Shown: positions 45,917 to 57,800 of the stretch, one piece after another | Position numbering within the stretch: position 1 is the first letter of the stretch | Layout: every line of letters starts with the position of its first letter | Assembly: GCF_013343215.1 (NCBI RefSeq) | Contig: NZ_CP039143.1 | Location: 682,001 to 746,000 of the forward strand | Length of the DNA stretch: 64,000 nucleotides | Reading direction: 5' to 3' | Origin: Acinetobacter sp. 10FS3-1 | GTDB lineage: Bacteria > Pseudomonadota > Gammaproteobacteria > Pseudomonadales > Moraxellaceae | Translations under genes and position numbers: made by a program | Notes under the pieces: generated by a model | Database searches by the model: none | What the model was told of the DNA's origin: nothing | What the model saw: only the letters and a program-made list of their open reading frames with translations

Positions 45917-48052
45917 ATGGCACGTCAAACCCCAATTTCTCGTTACCGTAACATTGGTATTTCTGCGCACATCGACGCAGGTAAAACAACTACCTCTGAA
46001 CGTATTTTGTTCTATACAGGTGAGAGCCACAAACTAGGTGAAACTCACGAAGGTTCAGCAACGACTGACTGGATGGAACAAGAGCAAGAACGTGGTATTA
46101 CCATTACCTCAGCAGCTGTAACATGCTTCTGGAAAGGTATGGCTAACCAGTTCGACCAACACCGTATTAACGTAATTGACACCCCGGGACACGTTGACTT
46201 CACGATTGAAGTTGAGCGTTCTATGCGTGTTCTTGACGGTGCGTGTATGGTTTACTGTGCTGTAGGTGGTGTACAGCCTCAGTCTGAAACTGTATGGCGT
46301 CAAGCAAACAAATATGGCGTTCCACGTCTTGCATTTATCAACAAGATGGACCGTACTGGCGCGAACTTCTTCCGCGTTATCGAGCAAATGAAAACTCGTC
46401 TTGGTGCGAATCCAGTACCAGTTGTTGTTCCAGTGGGCGCAGAAGAAAACTTCACTGGTGTTGTTGACTTGATCGAAATGAAGTCAATCATCTGGGATGA
46501 AGCTTCTCAAGGTATGAAGTTTGAATACGGCGAGATTCCTGCTGAACTTCAAGCGACTGCTGAAGAGTGGCGTACTAACATGGTTGAAGCTGCTGCTGAA
46601 GCATCAGAAGAACTCATGGATAAATACCTGGAAGAAGGTGATCTTTCTAAAGAAGACATCGTTGCAGGTTTACGTACTCGTACATTAGCTTGTGAAATTC
46701 AACCGGCAATGTGTGGTTCAGCATTCAAAAACAAAGGTGTTCAACGTATGTTGGACGCGGTGATTGAATTCTTGCCAGCACCGACTGACGTTGCAGCGAT
46801 TAAGGGTATCCTTAACGACAAAGACGAAACTGAAGCGTCTCGTGAAGCGTCTGATGATGCACCGTTCTCTGCGCTTGCGTTCAAAATCATGAACGACAAA
46901 TTCGTAGGTAACTTAACCTTCGTACGTGTTTACTCTGGTGTTCTAAAAGCGGGTAGCCCGTGTTATAACCCGGTGAAAATGAAGCGTGAACGTGTAGGCC
47001 GTATCGTACAGATGCACGCAAACGATCGTCAGGACATCGAAGAAATTCGTGCGGGTGATATCGCAGCGTGTGTAGGTCTTAAAGATACAACGACTGGTGA
47101 TACGCTGTGTGATGAAAATGCAGTAATTACACTTGAGCGTATGGAATTCCCAGAGCCAGTAATTGCACTTGCAGTTGAGCCTAAAACTAAAGCTGACCAA
47201 GAAAAAATGTCTGTTGCTTTAGGCCGTTTGGCAAAAGAAGATCCATCATTCCGTGTACGTACTGATGAAGAATCTGGCCAAACCATTATTGCTGGTATGG
47301 GTGAGCTTCACCTGGACATTATTGTTGACCGTATGAAGCGTGAATTCGGTGTGGAAGCAAACATTGGTAAACCAATGGTTTCTTACCGTGAAACGATCAA
47401 AAAATCGGTTGAACAAGAAGGTAAATTCGTACGTCAAACTGGTGGTAAAGGTAAATTCGGTCACGTATACGTACGTTTAGAACCGCTTGCTGAAGATGCT
47501 GGTAAAGATTACGAATTCGCTGAAGAAGTTGTAGGTGGTGTAGTACCTAAAGAGTTCTTCGGTGCGGTTGACAAAGGTATCCAAGAACGTATGAAGAATG
47601 GTGTCCTTGCTGGTTATCCAGTGGTTGGCATCAAAGCGACATTGTTCGACGGTTCTTACCACGATGTCGACTCTGACGAATTGTCGTTCAAAATGGCAGG
47701 TTCTTATGCCTTCCGTGATGGTTTCATGAAAGCGGATCCTATCCTTCTTGAGCCAATCATGAAAGTTGAAGTAGAAACGCCAGAAGACTATATGGGCGAT
47801 ATCATGGGTGACCTTAACCGTCGTCGTGGTATGGTTCAAGGTATGGACGATCTGCCTGGCGGTACTAAAGCCATTCGTGCTGAAGTTCCACTGGCTGAGA
47901 TGTTTGGTTACGCAACTCAAATGCGCTCTATGTCTCAAGGTCGTGCGACTTACTCTATGGAATTTTCTAAATATGCTGAAACTCCACGTAACGTGGCGGA
48001 AGGCATTATTGCTAAATTCCAGTCTGGCGGTAAAAAAGGTGACGACGAGTAA
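45917..48052 (+). CDS. fusA: Elongation factor G
   Basis: EF-G drives translocation. The 711-residue protein has G1 [10 protein letters not shown], switch segment [17 protein letters not shown] and NKMDRTGA, followed by domains [18 protein letters not shown] from ATG 45917 matches the family; the ATG at 45905 touches the AGGA sequence and is too close to be used. Codon choice is strongly biased, as expected for a highly expressed gene. Confidence 0.98.
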   Translation: MARQTPISRYRNIGISAHIDAGKTTTSERILFYTGESHKLGETHEGSATTDWMEQEQERGITITSAAVTCFWKGMANQFDQHRINVIDTPGHVDFTIEVERSMRVLDGACMVYCAVGGVQPQSETVWRQANKYGVPRLAFINKMDRTGANFFRVIEQMKTRLGANPVPVVVPVGAEENFTGVVDLIEMKSIIWDEASQGMKFEYGEIPAELQATAEEWRTNMVEAAAEASEELMDKYLEEGDLSKEDIVAGLRTRTLACEIQPAMCGSAFKNKGVQRMLDAVIEFLPAPTDVAAIKGILNDKDETEASREASDDAPFSALAFKIMNDKFVGNLTFVRVYSGVLKAGSPCYNPVKMKRERVGRIVQMHANDRQDIEEIRAGDIAACVGLKDTTTGDTLCDENAVITLERMEFPEPVIALAVEPKTKADQEKMSVALGRLAKEDPSFRVRTDEESGQTIIAGMGELHLDIIVDRMKREFGVEANIGKPMVSYRETIKKSVEQEGKFVRQTGGKGKFGHVYVRLEPLAEDAGKDYEFAEEVVGGVVPKEFFGAVDKGIQERMKNGVLAGYPVVGIKATLFDGSYHDVDSDELSFKMAGSYAFRDGFMKADPILLEPIMKVEVETPEDYMGDIMGDLNRRRGMVQGMDDLPGGTKAIRAEVPLAEMFGYATQMRSMSQGRATYSMEFSKYAETPRNVAEGIIAKFQSGGKKGDDE

Positions 48053-48062
48053 TCTTTGGATT

Positions 48063-48124
48063 ACTATAAGCCCAAACTAATTTATAGTTAAAAACCAAGT
48101 GCTCATGCAGCGATCCTGCATGAG
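48063..48124 (+). promoter_or_regulatory. Two hairpins in the fusA-tuf spacer
   Basis: ACTATAA (48063-48069) pairs with TTATAGT (48082-48088), and CTCATGCAG (48102-48110) pairs with CTGCATGAG (48116-48124) around CGATC. The second lies about 10 bases before the AAGGAAG ribosome site of tuf. Confidence 0.5.
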
Positions 48125-48145
48125 TAATTCAAAAAGGAAGATCTC

Positions 48146-49336
48146 ATGGCTAAGGCTAAGTTTGAACGTAATAAGCCACACGTTAACGTGGGCACAATCG
48201 GTCACGTTGACCATGGTAAAACAACTTTAACAGCTGCGATTGCAACTGTATGTGCGAAGAAATTCGGTGGTGAAGCTCGTGACTACGCTGCAATTGACTC
48301 TGCACCAGAAGAAAAAGCACGTGGTATTACCATTAATACTTCACACGTAGAATACGATTCTCCAACTCGTCACTACGCTCACGTCGACTGCCCAGGTCAC
48401 GCCGACTATGTTAAAAACATGATTACTGGTGCGGCTCAGATGGATGGTGCGATTCTGGTATGTTCAGCGACTGATGGTCCTATGCCACAAACTCGTGAAC
48501 ACATCCTGCTTTCTCGTCAGGTTGGTGTTCCATACATCATCGTATTCCTGAACAAATGTGACATCGTTGATGACGAAGAGCTGATCGAACTGGTAGAAAT
48601 GGAAGTTCGTGAACTTCTTTCTACATACGACTTCCCGGGTGACGACACTCCAGTAATCCGTGGTTCTGCTCTTGCTGCACTGAACGGCGAATCTGGCCAG
48701 TATGGCGAAGATGCTGTAGTTGCACTTGTTGAAGCGCTTGATACTTATATCCCAGAGCCAGTACGTGCAATCGACCAAGCATTCTTGATGCCAATTGAAG
48801 ACGTATTCTCTATTTCTGGTCGTGGTACAGTAGTAACTGGTCGTGTTGAGACTGGTGTTGTACGCGTTGGTGAAGAAGTTGAAATCGTAGGTATCAAAGA
48901 CACCGTTAAAACAACTGTAACTGGTGTTGAGATGTTCCGTAAGCTTCTAGACGAAGGTCGTGCGGGCGAGAACTGTGGTGTTCTTCTTCGTGGTACTAAG
49001 CGTGAAGACGTACAACGTGGTCAAGTATTGGCTAAACCAGGTTCAATCAAGCCACACACTAAATTCGATGCGGAAGTATACGTACTTTCTAAAGAAGAAG
49101 GTGGTCGTCACACTCCATTCCTGAACGGTTACCGTCCACAGTTCTATTTCCGTACAACTGACGTAACTGGTGCGATCCAGTTGAAAGAAGGTGTGGAAAT
49201 GGTTATGCCTGGTGACAACGTTGAGATGTCAGTAGAACTGATCCACCCAATCGCAATGGACCCAGGTCTGCGTTTTGCGATCCGTGAAGGTGGTCGTACA
49301 GTAGGTGCTGGTGTAGTTGCTAAAGTAACTGCATAA
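48146..49336 (+). CDS. tuf: Elongation factor Tu
   Basis: EF-Tu delivers aminoacyl-tRNA to the ribosome. The 396-residue protein has [31 protein letters not shown] and NKCD, then beta-barrel domains II and III. It carries AAGGAAG before ATG and strongly biased codons, and ends the str operon with a good terminator. A second tuf copy elsewhere in the genome is likely from the genus but is not visible here. Confidence 0.98.
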   Translation: MAKAKFERNKPHVNVGTIGHVDHGKTTLTAAIATVCAKKFGGEARDYAAIDSAPEEKARGITINTSHVEYDSPTRHYAHVDCPGHADYVKNMITGAAQMDGAILVCSATDGPMPQTREHILLSRQVGVPYIIVFLNKCDIVDDEELIELVEMEVRELLSTYDFPGDDTPVIRGSALAALNGESGQYGEDAVVALVEALDTYIPEPVRAIDQAFLMPIEDVFSISGRGTVVTGRVETGVVRVGEEVEIVGIKDTVKTTVTGVEMFRKLLDEGRAGENCGVLLRGTKREDVQRGQVLAKPGSIKPHTKFDAEVYVLSKEEGGRHTPFLNGYRPQFYFRTTDVTGAIQLKEGVEMVMPGDNVEMSVELIHPIAMDPGLRFAIREGGRTVGAGVVAKVTA

Positions 49337-49350
49337 TCGCTGATTGTGTC

Positions 49351-49381
49351 AAAAAAGCGCTCCTGTGGAGCGCTTTTTTTA
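49351..49381 (+). terminator. tuf terminator
   Basis: AAAAAAGCGCTCC, loop TGT, GGAGCGCTTTTTTT. Confidence 0.95.
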
Positions 49382-49569
49382 TATTTGTCTTTATAAAATT
49401 CAGCCTTAATCTCCAGCTTAAATTGTCTGACAGTTTATTAAAAAGCTGTCCTTAAGTGATATTTTACTGACCTTAACTGCACTTATGAGAAAAATTCCAC
49501 GCAGTAAGATAAATCTAAGAATTCCAAGATTATATTTTCAGGTCTAAAAGCACTTGAATGGAGAAGGGC

Positions 49570-50451
49570 ATGAACGCTAAAGTAAAAATTACTAATCGGG
49601 CTGGTGCAAGCTTTCCAGTACGCCGGATGAATTTTGAGTTTGAACAGGTCCCAGAATATTGGATGAGTGGTTCGGCAGGTCTGACCCACTTTATGACAGC
49701 ACTCTCGGCATTATTTCCAGCAGGTGAAAAATTTTTTATTGATTCGGTTCGTGCTGTACGCCAGCATCCCGCCATTAAAGACAATGAAGCCCTCCAAAAA
49801 GAAATTTCTGCTTTTATTGGTCAAGAAGCCATGCATACTCAAGAGCATGTCGGGTTTAATGCGTCGGCCCAGCGTTATGGTCATGATGTTGATGCGCTTG
49901 ATCGTCAGACAGACCGGGTGATTCAAACGGTACGTAAGTTTTTTGCTGTACTTGGTAAGCCATTTGGGATTAGTCAGGAGATGGTTGATCTGACTGCAAC
50001 TACGGCTCTTGAGCATTTTACTGCAACCATTGCCTCCCAGTTGCTGAGTAATGAGCATATTCAGGAGCTGATGAAAGATGAGACCATGAAAACCATGTGG
50101 CTGTGGCATGCGATTGAGGAAAATGAGCATAAGGCCGTGGCTTATGATGTATTCGAGGGTGTTTTTGGTAAAGGCTCTAAATCCTATCTATTGCGTACCA
50201 GTTCTTTAGTGGCTGCGATGGTGACTTTATTCTTTGTACATAGCTATTTTATCTTGCGCTTATTAAAAGAAGATCAGCATCTGAATATATCGGCACTGAA
50301 AGATATTTATATTTTTGGTTATAGTCCATCCAAAGGAATTATTGCCGGTATGACCAAAGAAATGCTGATGTATTTTAAACCGGGATTTCATCCTAATGAC
50401 TTGGATAGCCGGAGTTTACTGACTAGCTGGAAGCAGAAACTCGGTTTATAG
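49570..50451 (+). CDS. PF10118-type metal-dependent hydrolase-like protein
   Basis: The 293-residue protein matches the family called putative metal-dependent hydrolase (PF10118). It has ferritin-like repeated E/H motifs: FIGQEAMHTQEHVGFN, TALEHFTA and WHAIEENEHKAVAYDVFEG, which suggest a di-metal helical bundle. The substrate is unknown. A hydrophobic segment near residue 210 (SLVAAMVTLFFVHSYFIL) may enter the membrane. ATG 49570 is preferred over ATG 49558 because GGAGAAGG lies between them. It has its own terminator. Confidence 0.82.
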   Translation: MNAKVKITNRAGASFPVRRMNFEFEQVPEYWMSGSAGLTHFMTALSALFPAGEKFFIDSVRAVRQHPAIKDNEALQKEISAFIGQEAMHTQEHVGFNASAQRYGHDVDALDRQTDRVIQTVRKFFAVLGKPFGISQEMVDLTATTALEHFTATIASQLLSNEHIQELMKDETMKTMWLWHAIEENEHKAVAYDVFEGVFGKGSKSYLLRTSSLVAAMVTLFFVHSYFILRLLKEDQHLNISALKDIYIFGYSPSKGIIAGMTKEMLMYFKPGFHPNDLDSRSLLTSWKQKLGL

Positions 50452-50463
50452 AGTGAAAAGCTG

Positions 50464-50489
50464 AAGAGCGATTGAGATCGCTCTTTTTT
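50464..50489 (+). terminator. Terminator after the PF10118 gene
   Basis: AAGAGCGAT, loop TGAG, ATCGCTCTT, then TTTT. Confidence 0.9.
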
Positions 50490-50551
50490 ACTCGATTTTT
50501 TAAATAAAGTTTCTATAATGCGGAGGTTGATTTTATATAAGATGAACGAAG

Positions 50552-51013
50552 ATGATTCGTTTGATGCAAGTTGCTGATCTGGAGCGCGTTAGCCAGATCG
50601 AAAGTCTGGTTCAGTCGCACCCTTGGACTCTTAATCAATTCAAAGAAGCAGTCAGGGCCTATCAAAGTACTGTGATTGAGCAGGCAGGACAAGTGGTGGG
50701 TTTTTGTATTTTGCAGCCGGTTGTGGATGAAGCCAATCTGCTGTTGATGGCAATTGATCCTGCACAGCAGGGCAAAGGCCTGGGTTTTGAGTTATTAGAC
50801 CAGTCGATTGCTTTGCTGAAAAATAATCCGGTACAGATTTTTTTAGAAGTTCGTGAGCGTAATGTCGCTGCCATTAAGCTGTATGAAAAGTCTGGTTTTC
50901 ATCAGATTGATTTAAGAAAAAATTATTATCCAAATCCAGATGGCACACGTGAGCATGCAATTATCATGGTCAAAGCCTGTACGGATGACTTTGCCAGTCT
51001 ATTTAAATCATAA
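50552..51013 (+). CDS. rimI: Ribosomal protein S18-alanine N-acetyltransferase RimI
   Basis: RimI acetylates the N-terminus of ribosomal protein S18. The 153-residue GNAT protein has the HPWTLNQFKEA segment typical of RimI, the acetyl-CoA loop AIDPAQQGKGLGFELL and the VRERNVAAIKLYEKSGFHQIDLRKNYYPNPDG signature. The stop lies just 14 bases before the target duplication of the next IS, so the insertion missed the gene. Confidence 0.9.
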   Translation: MIRLMQVADLERVSQIESLVQSHPWTLNQFKEAVRAYQSTVIEQAGQVVGFCILQPVVDEANLLLMAIDPAQQGKGLGFELLDQSIALLKNNPVQIFLEVRERNVAAIKLYEKSGFHQIDLRKNYYPNPDGTREHAIIMVKACTDDFASLFKS

Positions 51014-51027
51014 CAGCAAAAAGATAC

Positions 51028-51033
51028 TATTTA
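51028..51033. repeat. Left target-site duplication of the second IS982-type element
   Basis: TATTTA; repeated at 52014-52019. Confidence 0.85.
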
Positions 51034-51064
51034 ACCTGAGTTCGATATAAAAAAGAGTATAAAA

Positions 51065-51125
51065 AAAAGCCTTGTATTTGTAACATATTGGTTATCAAGA
51101 CAAAATGTTATAAAACAAGGCTTTT
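51065..51125 (+). promoter_or_regulatory. Hairpin hiding the transposase ribosome site (copy 2)
   Basis: AAAAGCCTTGT (51065-51075) pairs with ACAAGGCTTTT (51115-51125); inside, TAACAT pairs with ATGTTA. The AAGG that serves ATG 51128 lies in the 3' arm, so RNA entering from outside the element would mask it. Confidence 0.7.
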
Positions 51126-51127
51126 CA

Positions 51128-51991
51128 ATGGATCATATTACCGAATTATTTTGTATTTTGGATGATTTCTGCAAAAAATTTAATAAATCTTTAGAGAAAG
51201 CTTTAATTTCTGATCAAAAATCCAGGCTAAAAAAGTCAGCTTTAAGCTTGTCTGAAGCAATGACCATTGTCATTTTATTTCATCAATCCGGGTTTAGATT
51301 CTTCAAATATTTTTATTGCCAAATGATCGTTCCATTCTGGAAATCTGCTTTTCCTAAACTGCTTAGCTACAACCGATTTATTGAAATTATGCCCCGTTGT
51401 TTGCAGGCTCTGAGTAGTTTCTTCCATCAAGTAAAAGGAAAAGATACGGGAATCAGTATCATTGACTCCACTAAATTGGTAGTTTGCCATAATCTTCGGA
51501 TTAAAAGGCATCGTGTATTTAAAGGTTTGGCAGGTCGTGGAAAAAGTAGTACGGGGTGGTTTTATGGTTTTAAATTACATTTGGTTATCAATAATTTAGG
51601 TGAAATAATTAACCTCAAACTGACATCAGGAAATGTTCATGATGTTGCTATATTAGATTCTTTAACTCAAGAATTAAAAGGGATCCTACTCGGAGACAAA
51701 GGCTATTTGAGCAAAGCAAAAGCCGAAGTTTTAGCAGCAAGAGGACTGAAAATATTGACCCCATCACGTCGGAATATGAAAAACAAACCTATCCAAACAG
51801 AAGAAGAAAAACAATTGCTTTGCAGAAGAGGATTAATAGAGACAGTGAATGATCAATTAAAAAATTTACATCAACTTGAACATTCACGTCATCGTTCGGT
51901 AAATAACTTCATGGTGAATATCATGGCTGCTGTAGTGGCTTATTGTTTGAATCCCAATAAGCCAACTTTCCAAAATATGTTAAAAGGCTAA
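51128..51991 (+). CDS. IS982-family transposase (copy 2)
   Basis: The 287-residue DDE transposase has D in IIDSTKLVVC, D in LLGDKGYLS and E in RGLIETVNDQLKN. The block GRGKSSTGWFYGFKLHLVINNLGEI matches the IS982 family. The frame is intact. Its N-terminus aligns exactly with that of copy 1 from the proposed ATG. Confidence 0.94.
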   Translation: MDHITELFCILDDFCKKFNKSLEKALISDQKSRLKKSALSLSEAMTIVILFHQSGFRFFKYFYCQMIVPFWKSAFPKLLSYNRFIEIMPRCLQALSSFFHQVKGKDTGISIIDSTKLVVCHNLRIKRHRVFKGLAGRGKSSTGWFYGFKLHLVINNLGEIINLKLTSGNVHDVAILDSLTQELKGILLGDKGYLSKAKAEVLAARGLKILTPSRRNMKNKPIQTEEEKQLLCRRGLIETVNDQLKNLHQLEHSRHRSVNNFMVNIMAAVVAYCLNPNKPTFQNMLKG

Positions 51992-52012
51992 GTGGATTTC
52001 ATCGAACTCAGG

Positions 52013-52828
52013 TTATTTAATGATCTGGTGATTCCATCCGCTGGGCAAAGTCGTCATCAAGGAGTTTCCCAAGTGTTCGATTTCTGTAGCACTTAATGGG
52101 CGATTCAGGCGACGCCATTGCCCATCAATCAGCAACTCTAAAGGCAGATAACGGGACTTATAATTCATTTTATAAGAATGTGGCACCCAATAGCCCAGAT
52201 AAATAAATCGCAATCCGATTTTTTTTGCATGTTCAATTTGTTTCAGAATAGCAAATACACCGAGAGAGCGGCGGTTTTCATCGGGATCAAAGAAGGTATA
52301 GACTGCTGAAATCCCATCATCCAGCAGATCACAGGCGGATACCGCAATCAGGTCTTCACCTTGCCATAGTTCCAGAAAGAAGCTCTCTGCGCAGCTTTGC
52401 AGCAGAAATTTCTCAAACTGGTCTCGACTCGGTGGATACATGTCGCCATCAGCATGGCGCTCATGAATGTAGCGTTCGTATAAAGCATAGTGGAGATCGC
52501 TGGCCTGATCGGGGCTGGTAATTCGCATGCTCAGATCTTGATTACGTTTCCAGGCCTTTTTTTGAGAACTATTCATCTCGAATTCATGCACAGGAACGCG
52601 ACAAGACAAACATTGACGGCATAGATGGCATTCGGGCCGATAAACAAAATCACCACTGCGACGGAAGCCGGTACGCGAGAGTTCAGACAAGGTCAGGACG
52701 TCAATGCGGTGCGAAGGATCGAGAAAAACCATGCGTGCTGATTTGTTTGGCAAATAGCTGCAATCGTGTGGCGGCGTAATATAATACTGTAAATCGTTCA
52801 GTAGGGACTTAGGGTGATAAGAGTTCAT
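52013..52828 (-). CDS. bpt: Aspartate/glutamate leucyltransferase Bpt
   Basis: Bpt adds leucine to N-terminal Asp or Glu and marks proteins for ClpAP. The 271-residue protein has an N-terminal cysteine cluster (YRPECHLCRQCLSCR) and the GNAT-like core with AVYTFFDPDENRRSLGVFAILKQIEHAKKIGLRFIYLGYWV. Its last two stop-codon bases come from the target duplication of the IS, and the third is the first base of the element; without the insertion the stop would be TAG instead of TAA. The protein is unchanged. aat lies just upstream with a 22-base gap. Confidence 0.93.
   Translation of the reverse strand: MNSYHPKSLLNDLQYYITPPHDCSYLPNKSARMVFLDPSHRIDVLTLSELSRTGFRRSGDFVYRPECHLCRQCLSCRVPVHEFEMNSSQKKAWKRNQDLSMRITSPDQASDLHYALYERYIHERHADGDMYPPSRDQFEKFLLQSCAESFFLELWQGEDLIAVSACDLLDDGISAVYTFFDPDENRRSLGVFAILKQIEHAKKIGLRFIYLGYWVPHSYKMNYKSRYLPLELLIDGQWRRLNRPLSATEIEHLGNSLMTTLPSGWNHQIIK
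52014..52019. repeat. Right target-site duplication of the second IS982-type element
   Basis: TATTTA, matching 51028-51033. Confidence 0.85.
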
Positions 52829-52850
52829 GGCAAGTACCCTCTGTTTATTT

Positions 52851-53582
52851 TCATTCGATTAAGCGCGCGTTCTGCGCTATTGTTTTACTTGAAAATACAC
52901 CTTCCTGATAGCTTTTCCAATTGACTGCCGGCTGTTTGATTACATTTTGTAACGATTTAAGGTATGTCTGGCGAGAAATTGTACAGGCACCCAAGCTTAG
53001 CAGATGATCGTTGACCAGTTGGCAGTCGATCCAGGGCAGCTGGTTTTCCTGTCCGATCAGCATCAGGGTGTAAAAAGCCATTTTCGATACATCGGTTTGG
53101 GTACTAAACATAGATTCCCCAAAACAGCCTTGACCGATGGTTACGCCATATAAGCCGCCAACCAACTGTGTCTCATCCCAGACTTCAATACTATAAGCAT
53201 AGCCGGCGGTAAACATCTGACAATAGCCTTGAATAATGTCTTCACTGATCCAGGTTTCATTGGCATAGCTGCGTGGTAAAGCGCAGGCCCGAATGACTTT
53301 TTCAAAGGCCTGATTGATGCTAATCCGATAATCCTTTTTTTTCATACTGCGAATCAGGGATTTACTCGGGTGATAATCCTGCGGGCGAATAATGCAGCGT
53401 GGTTCTGGGCTCCACCAGCAAATTGGATCGCCTTCAGAAAACCAAGGAAATAAGCCATGGCTATAGGCTTCATATAAGGTAGCAGGGGAGAGATCAGCAC
53501 CAATACAGATCAGGCCTTCGCCTTCAGGATCAACTTCTACCGGATCGGGAAAAACAAACTGTGAAGGTATAAGGTAATGCAT
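52851..53582 (-). CDS. aat: Leucyl/phenylalanyl-tRNA--protein transferase Aat
   Basis: Aat adds Leu or Phe to N-terminal Lys or Arg in the bacterial N-degron pathway. The 243-residue protein shows [48 protein letters not shown], and GCFGESMFS near the active site. bpt follows in the same direction, so both arms of the pathway are likely on one transcript. Confidence 0.95.
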   Translation of the reverse strand: MHYLIPSQFVFPDPVEVDPEGEGLICIGADLSPATLYEAYSHGLFPWFSEGDPICWWSPEPRCIIRPQDYHPSKSLIRSMKKKDYRISINQAFEKVIRACALPRSYANETWISEDIIQGYCQMFTAGYAYSIEVWDETQLVGGLYGVTIGQGCFGESMFSTQTDVSKMAFYTLMLIGQENQLPWIDCQLVNDHLLSLGACTISRQTYLKSLQNVIKQPAVNWKSYQEGVFSSKTIAQNARLIE

Positions 53583-53623
53583 GCAAACACCTGATTTTAA
53601 AATAGTCTATTTTTATCATACCT

Positions 53624-53652
53624 AAAAAAGCCGCCCAACATGGACGGCTTTT
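53624..53652 (-). terminator. trxB terminator
   Basis: On the minus strand AAAAGCCGTCCA pairs with TGGGCGGCTTTT (one G-T pair) and is followed by further Ts, between trxB and aat. Confidence 0.85.
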
Positions 53653-53666
53653 GATTTTCTCATGGG

Positions 53667-54665
<999 letters not shown>

Positions 54666-54852
54666 TTATACGTGAAACTGTATAAAAGTTGTGTGAGATT
54701 AAAGTCGATATTGTTGATCAGTGAAATCGATTGGGGCTATATCGCGCTATAAAGAAGACCTACACAATAATGCATCTTTTTTCACAGAACAGGTGCATAA
54801 TATACATTTTATTGCGACGCTTTTTTTCAAGCATAGAAGCAAAAGAATATTC

Positions 54853-54882
54853 ATGAAGAATTGGTTACAGGACAGTATATGA
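54853..54882 (+). CDS. Possible nine-codon leader frame coupled to ftsK
   Basis: ATG at 54853 opens a short frame (MKNWLQDSI) whose TGA overlaps the ftsK ATG as ATGA. It contains the ftsK ribosome site. Its own ribosome site is weak (AAAAGAA), so it may be fortuitous. Confidence 0.3.
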   Translation: MKNWLQDSI

Positions 54883-57800
54883 CAGCGGTGTCGAGTGCCT
54901 ATGCACAGCGCTTAGTAATGACATTATTTTTAGTCTCATTTGGGATTTATCTGTTTCTTGCAACAGTGACCTATACGCCATTTGATCCGGGATGGATGCA
55001 TATCTCTAGCGATACGCAGACCGTTTCCAATGCAAGTGGCGTTGCTGGAGCCTGGATTTCAGATCTGTTATTCGGCTTTCTCGGCTGGGCCAGTTTGCTG
55101 CTCCCTGTCTATCTGTTTGTGGAGGCAATACAGGTCTGGTGGCCGCACAGCTTCCTGAATCGTCCATTCCGCTATGCTGCCCAGTTCTTCCTGTTATTGA
55201 CCAGTTCTGCACTGCTGTTTCTATTCTGGCAAGTTCCTGCGGATACACTGGATAACTCTTCAGGCGGAATTATAGGCTACGAACTGGGTCAGAGCCTTGA
55301 GCAGTTGCTCACTGTTTATGGTGCTACATTCTTCCTGCTGGTGCTTTGGGTGGTGCTATTTACGCTGGCTTTTGGCGTGAAGTGGAACAAGACCTGGAGC
55401 AGTCTGAAAGCAACGCCTGCCTATTTGCAGGATCTCTTTTATCGCAATGTGCCAGAAGGCATGTCAGACTTTGACCGTACAGCGCCGGTCATCAAAAAAG
55501 AAGCCGCCAAAACTGCTGCCCAGAAAGTCATTGTGCCTGTGACTGCTGCACCGGAACATAAACTGGTTGACGTTGATCCTGTGGTGCGTGATCAGGTGGC
55601 GGAACGTTTATTTGATGATTTTGCACATAAAGAAGCGCAGCAGATACAGACAGAAGAAGTTCAAGCTGAAGCGCCGGTACTGCAGCCGGAACCTGATGTT
55701 GCGATACCAGTTCCCCAGCATTCCGACCGTGTGGTCGCAACAGGGGAGGTGTGGCGTGCCTTGAATTCAAATGAAGACCAGCGCCATGCGCAGGATATTG
55801 ATGCCTTGCTTAAAGCGGCAGAAGAAGAGCAACATCAGCCCGCGTTTGAAGCCCCGCATGCTTCTGCTTCTGGACAGCCAAGCCCGGCGCATCAGCACAA
55901 AACAGGGCTGGACTGGGATGATAACGCGATTTTTGATGAATTGCTGGCTGCTGTGCCTCAAGGGAAAACAGCAAGCGATGTACATAGCCCATTTACGGCA
56001 GCAAGTAGCAATAAAACGTTAAGAGTGGTTGAGAATACACCGGCCACTGCTACACCTGTAGCTGCATCAATCGGCGTTGCCCGTCGCGTTGAGAATACTG
56101 CGCTGGAAGTGGATTTTGATGATCTGGATGATTTGCTGGTTGCAGAAGATGAACTCAAACCAGTACGTGCATCCAGCTATGCACAATCTTCTGCCTTTGT
56201 GCAGGCGCCGATTCAGCGTGCAGAGTCCGTAGTCAGCTCTGCGGCAACAAATGCTGCAGTGCATGAGGCATTGTCTAAGGAAGAGTTTATCGACGCTTGG
56301 CAGGAAACTGCTGGAAAGCCGCAAGATGAAGACGAATTTGACTTTGATGCACCTCTGACCGATGCCGCTGGTCGTCCGATGTCACGCGCCATGCAGGTGG
56401 CTGAACGCCGTAAAGATTTATCACCTTTGCCGGGTCTGGATTTGCTGGATGAGGTCGACCCCAACAAGAAAGTAAATTTTACCGCAGAACAGTTGTCGCG
56501 TTTATCCGAGTTACTGGAAATCAAGCTACAGGAATTTAATGTCAAGGCCAAAGTGGTAGAGGCTCAGCCAGGCCCAGTCGTCACCCGTTTTGAGCTGGAT
56601 CTTGCCCCGGGCGTGAAAGCCTCTAAAGTCACGAATATTTCCCGTGATCTGGCACGTTCAATGTCCATGGCCTCCGTACGTGTAGTTGAGGTAATTCCGG
56701 GCAAGCCGTATATCGGCATTGAAGTACCGAACAGTACCCGTGAAATGGTACGTTTGATTGAGCTTTTGACCATTCCTGCCTTTACAGATCCGAACAGCAT
56801 TCTTTCGATGGCAATGGGCAAGGATATTTCTGGCAATCCGGTGATTGCCGATCTAGGGAAAGCACCGCATATGCTGGTCGCAGGTACGACCGGTTCAGGT
56901 AAATCGGTAGCGGTGAACTCGATGATTCTGTCGATGCTGCTCAAATATACGCCTGACCAGTTACGCCTGATTCTGATTGATCCGAAGCAGCTGGAACTGG
57001 CCAACTATAATGATATTCCCCATCTATTAACGCCAGTGGTGACGGATATGAAAGATGCGGTGAGTGCATTGAACTGGTGTGTTAATGAGATGGAACGCCG
57101 TTACAAACTGATGTCTTTCCTGAAAATCCGTAAGCTGAGTGACTATAACCGCAAGGTCGAAGAAGCAATTGCCAATGGTGAAGAGCTATTTGACCCAACC
57201 TGGAAAGCTAGTGAATCGGTCGCAGGAGAGCGCGCACCGCGCTTAATGCCATTGCCTTCAATTGTGATTGTCGCAGATGAATTCGCAGATATGATCATGC
57301 AGGTCGGTAAAAAAGCCGAAGAAATGATCACACGTCTGGCGCAGAAATCCCGTGCTGCCGGTATTCACCTGTTGTTGGCTACCCAGCGTCCATCGGTGGA
57401 TGTTATTACTGGTCTGATTAAGGCCAACATTCCAACCCGGGTTGCGTTACGGGTGAACTCCAAGATTGACTCACGTACCATTCTGGATGCAGGTGGTGCA
57501 GAAGATTTACTTGGTCATGGTGATATGCTGTTTCTTGGTCCCGGTAAAATCGAGCCGGAGCGTGTGCATGGTGCCTTTATTGCTGATGATGAGGTGAACC
57601 GGATCTGTGATGCCTGGCGTGAACGGGGTGCACCGAACTATGTGGATGAAATTCTGACGCCTTATGATGAAGAACCATCCAGCCGTGGCTTTGAAGATGG
57701 AGGCGAAGGTGGTTCTGATCGGGATGCCCTATATGACCAGTGTGTGGCCTTTGTACTGGAAACCCGTAAAGCTTCCACCTCTTCCTTGCAGCGCAAGTTT

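Larger units (their letters stand above)
51034..52013 (+). mobile_element. IS982-family insertion sequence (980 bp), copy 2
   Basis: The ends share 13 bases, ACCTGAGTTCGAT, in inverted orientation (51034-51046 and 52001-52013), and TATTTA flanks both sides. One transposase fills the element. It differs in sequence from copy 1 and is thus a different IS of the same family. It is inserted at the last codon of bpt. Both insertions chose AT-only 6-base targets. Confidence 0.93.

Noticed and set aside
46109..47938. Several long antisense frames within fusA
   Set aside because: They arise from the strong codon bias of a highly expressed gene; none has a ribosome site or protein-like composition.
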